A stretch of DNA of 34,975 nt from Bacillota bacterium (GTDB taxonomy: Bacteria; Bacillota; Sulfobacillia; JAUYEF01), in contig JAUYEF010000014.1 of assembly GCA_030691635.1 (NCBI GenBank), forward strand, positions 1-34,975. The letters run 5' to 3'. This document shows, one piece after another, positions 7,455 to 15,409 of this stretch. Numbering within the stretch: the first letter of the stretch is position 1; each line of letters starts with the position of its first letter. The position numbers and the translations under genes were made by a program. The notes under the pieces were generated by a model. It saw only the letters and a program-made list of their open reading frames with translations. It did no database searches and was not told the DNA's origin.

Positions 7455-8652
7455 AGCACACGATGTCATTGTGGTGGGCGGTGGAGTGATCGGTAGCGCG
7501 GTGGCCTACTACCTGTCGAAGAAGGGTATCGACGTCCTGCTCTGTGAGAGGGGCGATGTGGCAAACGGGACTTCTTCCTCGTGCGACGGAAACGTGCTGG
7601 CGATAGACAAGATGCCGGGGTTCGATAGCCAGATCACGTTCGAATCACAGAAGCTGTACGACAGGCTCGAGACCGAACTCGGGCACGATTTTGAATACAG
7701 GCGGCTCGGCAGCACGCTGGCAGTGGAAGACGAGGAACAGGCAGTGACGGCGCGGGACTGGGTCCGGCGCCAGAAGCAGGCAGGCCTGCCAATGCGGTAC
7801 CTGGAGGGGCAGGAGGTCCACGACGACGAGCCACAGCTCGCCACGGACATCATTGGCCTTGTGGAATGCGCGTCGGACTCGTCTTTGAACCCCATGGCCG
7901 TCGTGTTTGGCTTTGTGCTCGCATCCCAGCGGCACGGCGCAAGCGTGAAGCGCTTCACGGAAGTCAGGAGCGTGGTCACGGGAGGCAAGAGTGAGGTTAC
8001 CGGGGTCGACACTTCCGAAGGCAGGTTCGCTGCCCCGAAAGTGATCATCTGCGCCGGCGTCTGGACACCGGCCCTAGCCGGGACCGTGGGCGTGAACGTG
8101 CCCATCACCCCGCGCAAGGGCCAGATACTTGTGGCTGAACGCACGAAGACCATCGGCAGGCGCAAACTCATGGAGTTCGGCTACCTCATGGCCAAGTTCG
8201 GTGGGCCAGCCAAGCGAAAAGTCGAGCCCGACATGGAGAAATACGGCATCGCTCTCGTGTTCGAGCCGACCCCTCACGGGAACTTCCTGATAGGCTCGTC
8301 ACGACAGTTCGTTGGATTCGACACCGTGTGTTCCAGCCGTGTCAACACTCTGCTCGCCCGAAGGGCCATCAGGTTCTACCCCGCGATCAGAGACGTGAAG
8401 GTGATACGATCGTACGCTGGCCTGAGGCCATACACCGACGACCACCTGCCGGTGGTCTCAGAGGCGCCGGAAGTTCCGGGGCTGTATGTGGCCGCGGGCC
8501 ATGAAGGCGACGGCATCGGCCTTGCGCCGGTGACCGGCCTGCTGATGTCGCAGATGGTGACGCGCGAACAGCCGGTAATGCCGGTGGAGCCTCTACGACT
8601 CGATCGCTTCCAGAGGAGTTCCGTGGGTGTCGGGCACGCATCTTGCTCCTAA
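7447..8652 (+). CDS. DAO-family FAD oxidoreductase, probable cis-4-hydroxy-D-proline dehydrogenase catalytic subunit (HcnC/LhpB-like)
   Basis: The product is 401 residues and starts at ATG 7447 after GGAGG. The TTG at 7432 only extends into the previous gene. The N-terminal motif VIVVGGGVIGSAVAYYL is the FAD-binding fold of the D-amino-acid-oxidase family. The C-terminal GLYVAAGHEGDGIGLAPVTG matches glycine-oxidase/HcnC-type proteins. With the [2Fe-2S] and HcnB-like subunits it makes the set known from LhpBEF, which oxidises cis-4-hydroxy-D-proline to pyrroline-4-hydroxy-2-carboxylate. The iron-sulfur partners indicate a dehydrogenase rather than an oxygen-using oxidase. D-proline or another D-amino acid remains possible. 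Confidence 0.83.
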   Translation: MSRAHDVIVVGGGVIGSAVAYYLSKKGIDVLLCERGDVANGTSSSCDGNVLAIDKMPGFDSQITFESQKLYDRLETELGHDFEYRRLGSTLAVEDEEQAVTARDWVRRQKQAGLPMRYLEGQEVHDDEPQLATDIIGLVECASDSSLNPMAVVFGFVLASQRHGASVKRFTEVRSVVTGGKSEVTGVDTSEGRFAAPKVIICAGVWTPALAGTVGVNVPITPRKGQILVAERTKTIGRRKLMEFGYLMAKFGGPAKRKVEPDMEKYGIALVFEPTPHGNFLIGSSRQFVGFDTVCSSRVNTLLARRAIRFYPAIRDVKVIRSYAGLRPYTDDHLPVVSEAPEVPGLYVAAGHEGDGIGLAPVTGLLMSQMVTREQPVMPVEPLRLDRFQRSSVGVGHASCS

Positions 8653-8677
8653 CTTCACACTCGGGAGGAGTGGTTCT

Positions 8678-9568
8678 GTGGGCAGACTTTCAGGCGTCAT
8701 GACAGTCATGATCACACCGCTCAAGAGCGACGGCTCGGTGGACTACCAAGGGTTTGAGAAGAACATCGATTGGCAGATCGGGCAGGGCATTCACGGCGTG
8801 ATCGCCCTCGGCAGCACCGGCGAGTTTGCGGCCCTGGAGGACGACGACAAGAAGAGCATAGCGGAGTTCGTGATGAAGACCGTCGGCGGAAGAGTGCCTG
8901 TCATCATAGGCACGACCGCGGAGACGACGGAGAAGACCATCCAGTACTCCCGGCACGCCAAAGCCATAGGGGCGTCCGGCGTCATGGTGCTTCCTTCATA
9001 TTACTGCAAGCCCAACCAGGAGGAGATGTTCACCCACTTCGCCAGGGTCGCCGACGCGGTGGACATCCCGGTGGTCATCTACAACAACCCCTGGAGCGCA
9101 GGGGTGGATATGCAGGCGGCGACGGTGGCGAGGCTCGCCCGGCACAACCCGAACCTGGCCTACATAAAGGAAAGCACCGCCGACATGCGGCGGATCCGTG
9201 ACATCATAGTGGAATGCGGCGACAGCATCACTGCGTTCTGTGGCTGGGAGGACCTTGCGTTCGAGTCGTTTGTCGTGGGCGCCAAGGGCTGGGTTTGCGT
9301 CATCGGCAACATCGCCCCGGCGCACTCGGTCAAGCTTTTCGACCTCGTCGTCAACAAGAAGGACTATTGCGCCGCCTGGGATCTGTACAAGACCATGCTT
9401 CCGATGCTGAGGTACCTGGAATACTCGGGTAAACTCCAGCAGACTCTGAAGTACTCGCTTGACCGGATGGGTCTGGCCGGCGGCCCGGTGAAGAGCCCGC
9501 GCCTACCGCCCAGCGCCGAAGACAAGACGCAAATCGACGGTATGCTCAAGGCCATGGGTCTGATCTAG
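8678..9568 (+). CDS. DapA-family lyase/deaminase, probable pyrroline-4-hydroxy-2-carboxylate deaminase
   Basis: The 296-residue class I aldolase-fold enzyme is of normal family length. GTG 8678 follows GGAGGAG (8664-8670) with 7-nt spacing. The Schiff-base lysine is K164 (YIKEST), the catalytic tyrosine is Y135 (VIYNNP), and the GSTGEF loop is present. Lysine biosynthesis is unlikely in this context. In hydroxyproline pathways a DapA-family protein (LhpC) deaminates the dehydrogenase product to 2-oxoglutarate semialdehyde, and close relatives dehydrate 2-keto-3-deoxypentonates to the same compound. Either role links the upstream dehydrogenase, or the IlvD-family enzyme, to the aldehyde oxidoreductase encoded next. 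Confidence 0.85.
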   Translation: MGRLSGVMTVMITPLKSDGSVDYQGFEKNIDWQIGQGIHGVIALGSTGEFAALEDDDKKSIAEFVMKTVGGRVPVIIGTTAETTEKTIQYSRHAKAIGASGVMVLPSYYCKPNQEEMFTHFARVADAVDIPVVIYNNPWSAGVDMQAATVARLARHNPNLAYIKESTADMRRIRDIIVECGDSITAFCGWEDLAFESFVVGAKGWVCVIGNIAPAHSVKLFDLVVNKKDYCAAWDLYKTMLPMLRYLEYSGKLQQTLKYSLDRMGLAGGPVKSPRLPPSAEDKTQIDGMLKAMGLI

Positions 9569-9608
9569 GCGATTCTGCGAGAGCTTCGAGCATAAGGAGG
9601 CCTGCCCG

Positions 9609-11480
9609 ATGGGGAACGGGTACTGGAACAGAGTACTGAGGGTTGACCTCACCACACGCACGACCTGGGTGGAAGGCGTCGGCGACGAGGTATGGAGGGA
9701 AGTGACGGGCGGCGCCGGGTATGGCGCGAAGGTGCTGCTCGAGGAGGCGACCCGTGACACCGATCCCTTCGGCCCGGAGAACCCGCTGGTGTTCGCCCTG
9801 GGCGCATACCAGGCGGGCAATTGCCCGGGCAACGCGAAGTGGACGGCTGTCGCCAAGTCCCCGCTGACGAACACATATGGCGACTCCGCCGGGGGCGCGG
9901 ACTGGGGAGTGCAGCTGAAACGAGCGGGTTACGACGCGCTCGTCATCAAAGGCGCAGCGTCCGAGCCGTGTTACCTCGTCATCAACAACGACCGGGTCGA
10001 GATCAAGAACGCCGACGGCCTGTGGGGCCTGGATGCATTCGAAACCTGCGCCCGCGTGCCGGAAATCGAGGGCGACAAGCGCTACGGCGTTGTCTGCATC
10101 GGTCCGGCAGGCGAGAAGATGGTCCGCATGGCATGCCTTGTGGCCGACGGGCACAGCTTCGCCGGGCGCTGCGGGCTGGGCGCAGTCATGGGGTCGAAGA
10201 AGTTGAAGGCCATCGCTGTCCGGGGCACGCAGTCCGTGGACGTGGCCGACCCGGCCCGTCTGGCGGGCCTGACGCGGGAGCACTTCGCGACGATCCACAA
10301 CGTAACGCGCCAGAACGGGCTCAGGGACCACGGCACGCCAAACCTCTGCATAACCGCCGAAGCGTTCGGCGACATGCCCATCAAGAACTGGACCGGAGAC
10401 GTCTGGCCGGAAGGCGCGAAAGCGCTGGGAGCGCCGAACTATACACAGGTGCTCAATGCCAGGCCGCTGCCGTGCACGAACTGTCCCGCGGGATGCCACA
10501 GGGACATCGAGGTCACTAACCCCAGCAAGTACGCCCTGAAGGGACCTGGCCCGGAATACGAGACGGTGGGCATGCTCGGCACGAACCTGCTGATAGATGA
10601 TCCGAAGGCCGTGGCGAAGGCAAATGATGTCTGCAACCGGCTCGGGATAGACACCATCTCCGCGGGCTCGGCTGTCGGCCTGGCCATGGAGGCGTTCGAG
10701 CACGGATGGATCACGCGAGACTCGACCGGGCTGGACCTCGGCTGGGGGAACGCGGACGCCGCCATCGAGCTGTTGGGCCAGATCGGGTCGCGGACCGGCT
10801 TCGGCGCGATATTCGCTGACGGGACGCTGGCGGGGGCCGCCAGGATCCACCCGGACGCGCCTGACCTTGTGGCGCAGGTGAAGGGCCTCGACCTGCCCGC
10901 CCACGACGCGCGCGCCTGCTGGAGCCTTGGCGTCAACTACGCGACCGGCACGAGGGGCGCCTGCCACATGAGGGGCGTGACCGAAGACGTGGAGATGGGC
11001 GGGTTTTTCGTCCCGGAGCTGGGAATCGTCAAGGACTGGTCGATGTTCTTCAACCCTGAGAACAAGGCTGCGCTGGCCCAGAGGCTCCAGGACTATTGCG
11101 CCTGGTGCAACTCGCTGGTGATATGCGTGTTCATGATCGATGGGGGAGAGCTCTCCATGACGTCGCTGGCGGACATCTTCAACGCCATCACAGGCTGGGG
11201 TTACGGCGTTGAGGACATCATGAAAGCGGGGGCGCGGATCTACAACCTGCAGCGTCTTGTGAACATCCGGGACGGCCACGACCGCTCGACCGACACGCTC
11301 CCTCTGAAAATGCGGATCCCGGCAAAGACGGGCTTCAGGGCGGGGAAGGCGCCGGTCCCCATAGACAGATACCTCGACGAGATCTACGCGGTCCGAAAGT
11401 GGACTCCCAGGGGACTTCCGACGCGTGAGTGCATTGAGGAACTCGGCCTTGAGACGTACGCCCGGCTGGCAGGCCTTTAG
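9609..11480 (+). CDS. aldehyde ferredoxin oxidoreductase (tungsten/molybdenum-pterin family)
   Basis: The 623-residue product is full length for the AOR family. ATG 9609 follows AAGGAGG. The N-terminal domain contains the pterin-binding region (GDSAGGADWGVQLKRAGYDA). The [4Fe-4S] ligands are C289, C292 and C296 (CTNCPAGC), with a likely fourth at C506 (LVICVF). AORs oxidise aldehydes to acids with ferredoxin as acceptor. It sits 40 nt after the DapA-family gene, and the operon contains no NAD(P)-dependent aldehyde dehydrogenase. The inferred reaction is therefore 2-oxoglutarate semialdehyde to 2-oxoglutarate. Substrate assignment is by position only, since the family accepts many aldehydes. 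Confidence 0.9.
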   Translation: MGNGYWNRVLRVDLTTRTTWVEGVGDEVWREVTGGAGYGAKVLLEEATRDTDPFGPENPLVFALGAYQAGNCPGNAKWTAVAKSPLTNTYGDSAGGADWGVQLKRAGYDALVIKGAASEPCYLVINNDRVEIKNADGLWGLDAFETCARVPEIEGDKRYGVVCIGPAGEKMVRMACLVADGHSFAGRCGLGAVMGSKKLKAIAVRGTQSVDVADPARLAGLTREHFATIHNVTRQNGLRDHGTPNLCITAEAFGDMPIKNWTGDVWPEGAKALGAPNYTQVLNARPLPCTNCPAGCHRDIEVTNPSKYALKGPGPEYETVGMLGTNLLIDDPKAVAKANDVCNRLGIDTISAGSAVGLAMEAFEHGWITRDSTGLDLGWGNADAAIELLGQIGSRTGFGAIFADGTLAGAARIHPDAPDLVAQVKGLDLPAHDARACWSLGVNYATGTRGACHMRGVTEDVEMGGFFVPELGIVKDWSMFFNPENKAALAQRLQDYCAWCNSLVICVFMIDGGELSMTSLADIFNAITGWGYGVEDIMKAGARIYNLQRLVNIRDGHDRSTDTLPLKMRIPAKTGFRAGKAPVPIDRYLDEIYAVRKWTPRGLPTRECIEELGLETYARLAGL

Positions 11481-11484
11481 CGCT

Positions 11485-11721
11485 ATGGCAGGTACTGTGC
11501 GCGTGTCCGTACGGCTCTTCGGCAGTTTGGCAGAGAAGCTGGGCGAACGGCGCGATGTTGACGTCACCGCTCCGGCAACGGTGGCCGGCCTGTTGCAGGC
11601 GCTTGGACTGACGGAGAAGACCATCTCGATAGCCGTGGTGGATGGTGTCCAGGTCCCGCTGTCCGCCAGTCTTCGCGACGGCGCCAGTCTCATGCTGGTA
11701 CCCCCGGTGATCGGTGGCTGA
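11485..11721 (+). CDS. MoaD/ThiS-family sulfur carrier protein
   Basis: A 78-residue beta-grasp protein ending in the Gly-Gly tail needed for adenylation and thiocarboxylate formation (PPVIGG). ATG 11485 lies 4 nt after the AOR stop; the longer open frame from 11425 lies inside AOR. MoaD supplies sulfur to molybdopterin/tungstopterin synthase, and AOR-linked MoaD copies are common. It is the last gene of the operon. No MoaE or other cofactor genes are in the window, so it must work with partners encoded elsewhere. Confidence 0.85.
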   Translation: MAGTVRVSVRLFGSLAEKLGERRDVDVTAPATVAGLLQALGLTEKTISIAVVDGVQVPLSASLRDGASLMLVPPVIGG

Positions 11722-12111
11722 CGTGCCCGGTGGGCTTGACTTGATTCGGTGTTCAGTTATGCTTCTCTCTTTACAGTCGGCGGGAAATGCACTCGCGGTG
11801 CGCACGTTGACCGAGAACATACACTCGCGGTGCGTAGGTTGACCCGAGGCGCACCGGGGTCGGGGTTACACTGGATCATCGAGAAGATCCCTGGCCGAAA
11901 AGTCGGTAGATCGAACGCGGTTTGCGAAAAGCGTTCTACCGTGAAACGCAAAACCGCAACCGCGTTCGAATCGCGAACCACTTTCTCTTGCGAATCCCGG
12001 ATGTCAGGCGCATACGGCCACGCGCAGTACCGTTGTTGAACATCCAACGAAGCAGTAAGGCAATGACGAACACTCGGTCTAATCATGCAGCCGCCCTCAA
12101 GTCCACCGGTG
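11722..12111. other. non-coding interval with direct and inverted repeats
   Basis: About 390 bp lie between the convergent MoaD and proline-racemase genes, with no plausible gene. An imperfect direct repeat of about 23 bp (CACTCGCGGTGCG followed by GTTGACC) occurs near 11790-11812 and 11821-11843. A perfect 11-bp inverted repeat, CGAACGCGGTT / AACCGCGTTCG, occupies 11912-11922 and 11958-11968, with a smaller nested GCGTT/AACGC stem inside. The structure could be a bidirectional transcription stop or the scar of a small mobile element. Confidence 0.45.
11912..11968. repeat. inverted repeat with nested stem
   Basis: Perfect arms CGAACGCGGTT (11912-11922) and AACCGCGTTCG (11958-11968) are separated by 35 nt that hold a second short inverted pair. 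No T-run follows on either strand, so a classical intrinsic terminator is not supported. Confidence 0.5.
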
Positions 12112-13119
12112 TCAGGCAAGCACAAAACCATTCGGGACAGGGTCGTTTGGACTCACGACGAAGGTGTGAAGCCCCGTCACAAACGCCTGTCCTTTTATTT
12201 CGGGCACTATCGCAGGAAGATTCCCGACCCGCGTGGTCTCGACCGCGCGTGCCACGAATCTTGTGCAGATGATGCTCTCATAGACGAACTCCTGGCCCAG
12301 CGCAAGCTCGCCACGCGCGTGGAGAGCCGCGACCCTGGCGGAAGTCCCTGTTCCACATGGTGAGCGGTCAAGGGATGCCGGCTCGATCACCACGCAGTTC
12401 TGCCCGTCCGCCCCGGGGGTGCGGGGAGGTCCGGTGAACTGCACGTAGGTGATGCGGTTGATGATAGGCATCTCGGGGTGGCAGACCGGCACCGTCGCGT
12501 TGATCGTATCCCGTATCCTGTTTCCTGCGGCGATCAGCCGGCCCGCATTCTCCGGCAGGATTTCGAGGCCAACCGCAGACGCCGGGAGGATCGCGTAGAA
12601 GTTCCCACCATAGGCCAGGTCGCACGTGACCCGGCCGGTCCCAGGCACGTCCACCGTCACGTCAGCCCGGTAGAGGAAAGACGGCACGTTGTTGAACCGG
12701 ACGCTCTCCACGGTGCCGTCGCACACTTCGGCGACGACTCTGACCAGCCCCGCAGGTGTGTCAAAGGCAATACGCGTCTCCGGCTCAGTGGCTTCAATCA
12801 TACCGGCCTCCAGCAGGGCGGTGCACGCGCCGATGGTGTCGTGGCCGCACATTGGCACGTAGCCCCCGACCTCGAAGTAGATGACACCGATATCCGCGTC
12901 GGGCCGGCAGGGCTCAGTGATGAGCGCGCCGGACATGACCCCGCTGCCGCGTGGCTCGTGCATCAGCACAGTCCGCACCCAATCGGCGTTCTCCCTGAGG
13001 CATGTCATCTTTTCTGACATGGTCCGGCCCTTCAGCCGTGGAGCTCCCCCGATGACAGTGCGGGTCGGTTGCCCCAGGGTATGAGTGTCGATTGTCTTGA
13101 GCATACGCGAGAAGCGCAT
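12112..13119 (-). CDS. proline racemase family protein, second copy
   Basis: A 335-residue paralogue of the protein encoded from 2372, matching it without gaps through the first catalytic region. Both cysteines are kept: C91 (VPMCGHDTIG) and C255 (DRSPCGTGTSAR), so a racemase or epimerase is expected. ATG at 13119 lies 9-10 nt after an AGGGGGG tract; a GTG directly upstream at 13122 is an alternative start. It is transcribed toward the operon ending at 11721 and appears monocistronic. Having two epimerases suggests distinct substrates, for example 4-hydroxyproline versus proline or 3-hydroxyproline, which cannot be settled by reading alone. The 260 bp upstream hold no other gene. Confidence 0.87.
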   Translation of the reverse strand: MRFSRMLKTIDTHTLGQPTRTVIGGAPRLKGRTMSEKMTCLRENADWVRTVLMHEPRGSGVMSGALITEPCRPDADIGVIYFEVGGYVPMCGHDTIGACTALLEAGMIEATEPETRIAFDTPAGLVRVVAEVCDGTVESVRFNNVPSFLYRADVTVDVPGTGRVTCDLAYGGNFYAILPASAVGLEILPENAGRLIAAGNRIRDTINATVPVCHPEMPIINRITYVQFTGPPRTPGADGQNCVVIEPASLDRSPCGTGTSARVAALHARGELALGQEFVYESIICTRFVARAVETTRVGNLPAIVPEIKGQAFVTGLHTFVVSPNDPVPNGFVLA

Positions 13120-13382
13120 CACCGTTGCCCCCCTGCAAAGCCGGTCACGATCATGGACTGCAATCAGATTCTCCGGGTCGACTGCGGAAACCTTGCAGGG
13201 TTATTGCCAGCGCAGTCCCACTATTGCGGATTTGTCATAATTCGACAGGAATCGGCAGAAAGTATTGACTGGAGATGTGTGGAATAAAATGGAAGAGAAT
13301 GCCCCGACCTTATGCCATTCCGCGCCAGTTGATGTGCCAACGGTCCCGCTACACTTGCCCCGGGTTTCCCGGAACGAGGTGA

Positions 13383-13760
13383 TGCCAACTCGGTTGCGGC
13401 CTGTTCGTCGGACCCACAAACAAGACTTACGACTGGATCTTCCAGGCGACCGTGGTGCCGCTTGGAGCCACGTTCTACGCGCTGCTGTCTTTCTACATCG
13501 TTTCGGCGGCGTACCGGGCCTTCCGCGTCAAGACGTCCGACGCGGCCATCCTGCTTGGGGCCGCGCTCATCGTGCTGCTGAGCCGGGCTCCGATCGGGGC
13601 GATCATCCGGGGTGGCTTCGAAGACTGGACACGTTGGATCATGGATGTCCCCAACACATCCGCCGCGAGGGCAGTCGCACTGGGTGCGTTCCTTGGTTCC
13701 ATCATCACTGCGATACGAGTCGGGCTTGGTCTTGACCGGCCGTATCTCAGCGGGGAGTAG
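13383..13760 (+). pseudogene. membrane protein gene A of a damaged trio, 5' end lost
   Basis: The frame is open from just after a TGA at 13380-13382 and reads CGLFVGPTNKTYDWIF, then two hydrophobic stretches (LGATFYALLSFYIVSAAYRAF and AILLGAALIVLLSRAPIG) and a third near the C-terminus. No ATG is in frame; only CTG 13401 and GTG 13452/13455 are available. An ATG with an adjacent GAGG at 13382 is in another frame. The coding-like sequence before GTG 13452 argues that the gene continued upstream and has lost its start by frameshift or deletion. From memory, similar conserved proteins of unknown function occur next to relatives of the following two genes, but this needs a search. Confidence 0.5.
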
Positions 13761-13774
13761 GGGGGTGCGTGCAG

Positions 13775-14050
13775 ATGACTTTCTGGGAACGCGCGTCCAA
13801 CCTTGACCGCAAGATCTATTACGCTCTGCTCATACTCGTGATTTCCTGGCCGATCATCAAGCCCTGGGGGCTTCCAGTCAAGATCAACAAGGAGACTCAA
13901 GGGTTCCATGACGCGATAGACGCTGTTCCGAAGGGTGGCATCGTGGCTGTCGCGGTGGACTACCGCACGGACTGCCTCGTGGAGCTGAGCCCGATGATGG
14001 TCTGCCTGACGAATCACGCCTTCCAGAGTTATCTTCGGCAACCTCGGCTA
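13775..14050 (+). pseudogene. membrane-anchored protein gene B, internally truncated
   Basis: ATG 13775 follows a TAGGGGGG tract and lies 14 nt after gene A. The first 80 or so residues look real: a basic start, one transmembrane segment (YYALLILVISWPIIKPWGLP) and a segment FHDAIDAVPKGGIVAVAVDY. After about 14030 the frame becomes Arg-rich and non-protein-like, running to a stop at 14251. A neighbouring frame resumes hydrophobic sequence (VIFGNLGYLMTRKAQKPG) that could be the original C-terminus. A deletion plus frame change is the simplest reading. No family name is known to me. Confidence 0.5.
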
Positions 14051-14102
14051 TCTGATGACCAGAAAGGCGCAGAAGCCGGGCGCCGCTGGAGGTGGCGGGC
14101 GA

Positions 14103-14557
14103 TTGACAAGCACACTCCTGACCTGGGTGGCGGCGTTCTTCACGTTGGGGATTTTCAGTTTCGTGTTCAAGGACAACAAAGCGTTCCGGATATCGGAATG
14201 CGTGCTGGTGGCGACAACCGCAGCGAACGGGATCGTGCTCACCTACCATAACTACATCCGGCCCACGATAGTCGTCGACATCGGCAAGAACGGGAACTGG
14301 CACTACGTCCTGCCGCTCCTGATCTGCCTGATGGTCTACACGCGTTTCTTCAAGTCGCTAAGGCGCTGGGCCAGGATCCCGATGACGTTCTGGATGGGAG
14401 TCGGAGCAGGCTATATCATCACCAGGCAGCCCGCGCTTCTGTTCAGCCAGGTACAGGCGTCGTTCATGAGCCTTAACACGGTGAACAACCTGCTCTTCAT
14501 CGCCGGCGTCGTCAGCACCCTGGTGTACTTCTACTTCACGGTCTCAGCAAAAAAAAA
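14103..14557 (+). pseudogene. membrane protein gene C, part 1 (split by IS21 insertion)
   Basis: A TTG at 14103 after GGAGGTGG starts a polytopic membrane protein (TSTLLTWVAAFFTLGIFSF, then several hydrophobic segments up to STLVYFYFTVSAKK). The frame runs straight into the left end of an IS21-family element at 14558, and the open frame beyond that to 14615 is IS sequence. The missing C-terminus is found on the other side of the element at 16735-16892 in the same orientation. The intact protein would be about 200 residues. Function unknown. Confidence 0.7.
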
Positions 14558-14612
14558 TGTCAAAACCGGTTTCAAATTCCCCAGAATCACCGGTGTGAAA
14601 TTCCCCACCCCC
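14558..14612 (+). repeat. IS21 left terminal inverted repeat with internal repeats
   Basis: TGTCA end plus two 18-bp CCGGT...ATTCCCCA repeats and a closing CCCC run. It matches the right end with scattered mismatches. Confidence 0.85.
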
Positions 14613-14617
14613 TGAGC

Positions 14618-15409
14618 TCACTTGGGTGGCTGGCTCACCTCCTGTCGTACCAGCGATGTGCTGAAGAACCCGGCTCGCTTCTTGTCTTTCAGCCTGTAAC
14701 TCTCGCCACGGATGTTCACCGTGGTTGAATGGTGCAACAGCCTGTCCAGTATCGCCGTGGCAAGAATCGCATCCCCGAACACAGTTCCCCAGTCGCCGTA
14801 GCTTTTGTTTGAGGTGAGGATGATCGAGCTTTTCTCGTACCTCATGGATACAAGCTGGAAGAAGATCGTGGCTCCGGTCTCGTCCAGAGGCAGATAACCC
14901 ATCTCATCCACGATCAGCACCTTGGGAGCCGTGTACACCCTCATCCTGCGCTCAAGCCTGTTTTCCGCCCACGCTTTGCGAAGGTCCGCCACCATATCGG
15001 CCGCGGTGATGAAGTAGACGCCCATGCCCTGTTGGATAGCCTGTATGCCCAGCGCCACCGCCAGGTGGCTCTTGCCAACGCCCGGCGGGCCCTGCAGGAT
15101 CACGTTGGATGCGTCGTGCGCAAAGCGCAGTGTGGCCAGTTCCCGGATCTGGCGCTCGTCAATGGACGGCTGGAACGAGAAGTCAAACTGGTCGAGCGTC
15201 TTGTAAAACGGCAGGTGGGCCAGGCGGGTCCTGGCCTTGAGGTATCGCTCGCGCCTTGCCGCGGTCTCAGCCTCGACCAGGTCCCAGAGGAACTCGGGGT
15301 ATGTGGCGTTGTTGTGCGCTGCGGCCTCGAGCCGGCTTTGCAGCAGCGATGCCATCTGCGCCAGCCCCAGCGCCTCAAGAGACTCGCGCAACTGCGTGAT
15401 CTGCGTCAT
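14618..15409 (-). CDS. istB: IS21-family helper ATPase IstB
   Basis: A 263-residue AAA+ ATPase of usual IstB length. Walker A is GPPGVGKS (about residues 106-113) and Walker B is VLIVDEMGYL. A DnaC-like fold and the ILTSNKSYGDWGTVFGD segment are typical of IstB. Its ATG overlaps the istA stop by 4 nt. IstB loads the IstA transposase on target DNA. The reading frame appears intact, so the element may still be active. Confidence 0.95.
   Translation of the reverse strand: MTQITQLRESLEALGLAQMASLLQSRLEAAAHNNATYPEFLWDLVEAETAARRERYLKARTRLAHLPFYKTLDQFDFSFQPSIDERQIRELATLRFAHDASNVILQGPPGVGKSHLAVALGIQAIQQGMGVYFITAADMVADLRKAWAENRLERRMRVYTAPKVLIVDEMGYLPLDETGATIFFQLVSMRYEKSSIILTSNKSYGDWGTVFGDAILATAILDRLLHHSTTVNIRGESYRLKDKKRAGFFSTSLVRQEVSQPPK

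Noticed and set aside
13234-13248. TGTCATAATTCGACA as an operator for the second racemase gene
   Set aside because: Only four-base arms match; no second copy beside the paralogous gene.
13265-13290. TTGACT ... TAAAAT promoter before the damaged membrane-protein genes
   Set aside because: The spacer is only 14 nt.
14055-14615. Complete 186-residue membrane protein ending in FPTP
   Set aside because: The last part lies inside the IS21 terminal repeat and the first codons may belong to gene B, so this open frame is not the native protein.
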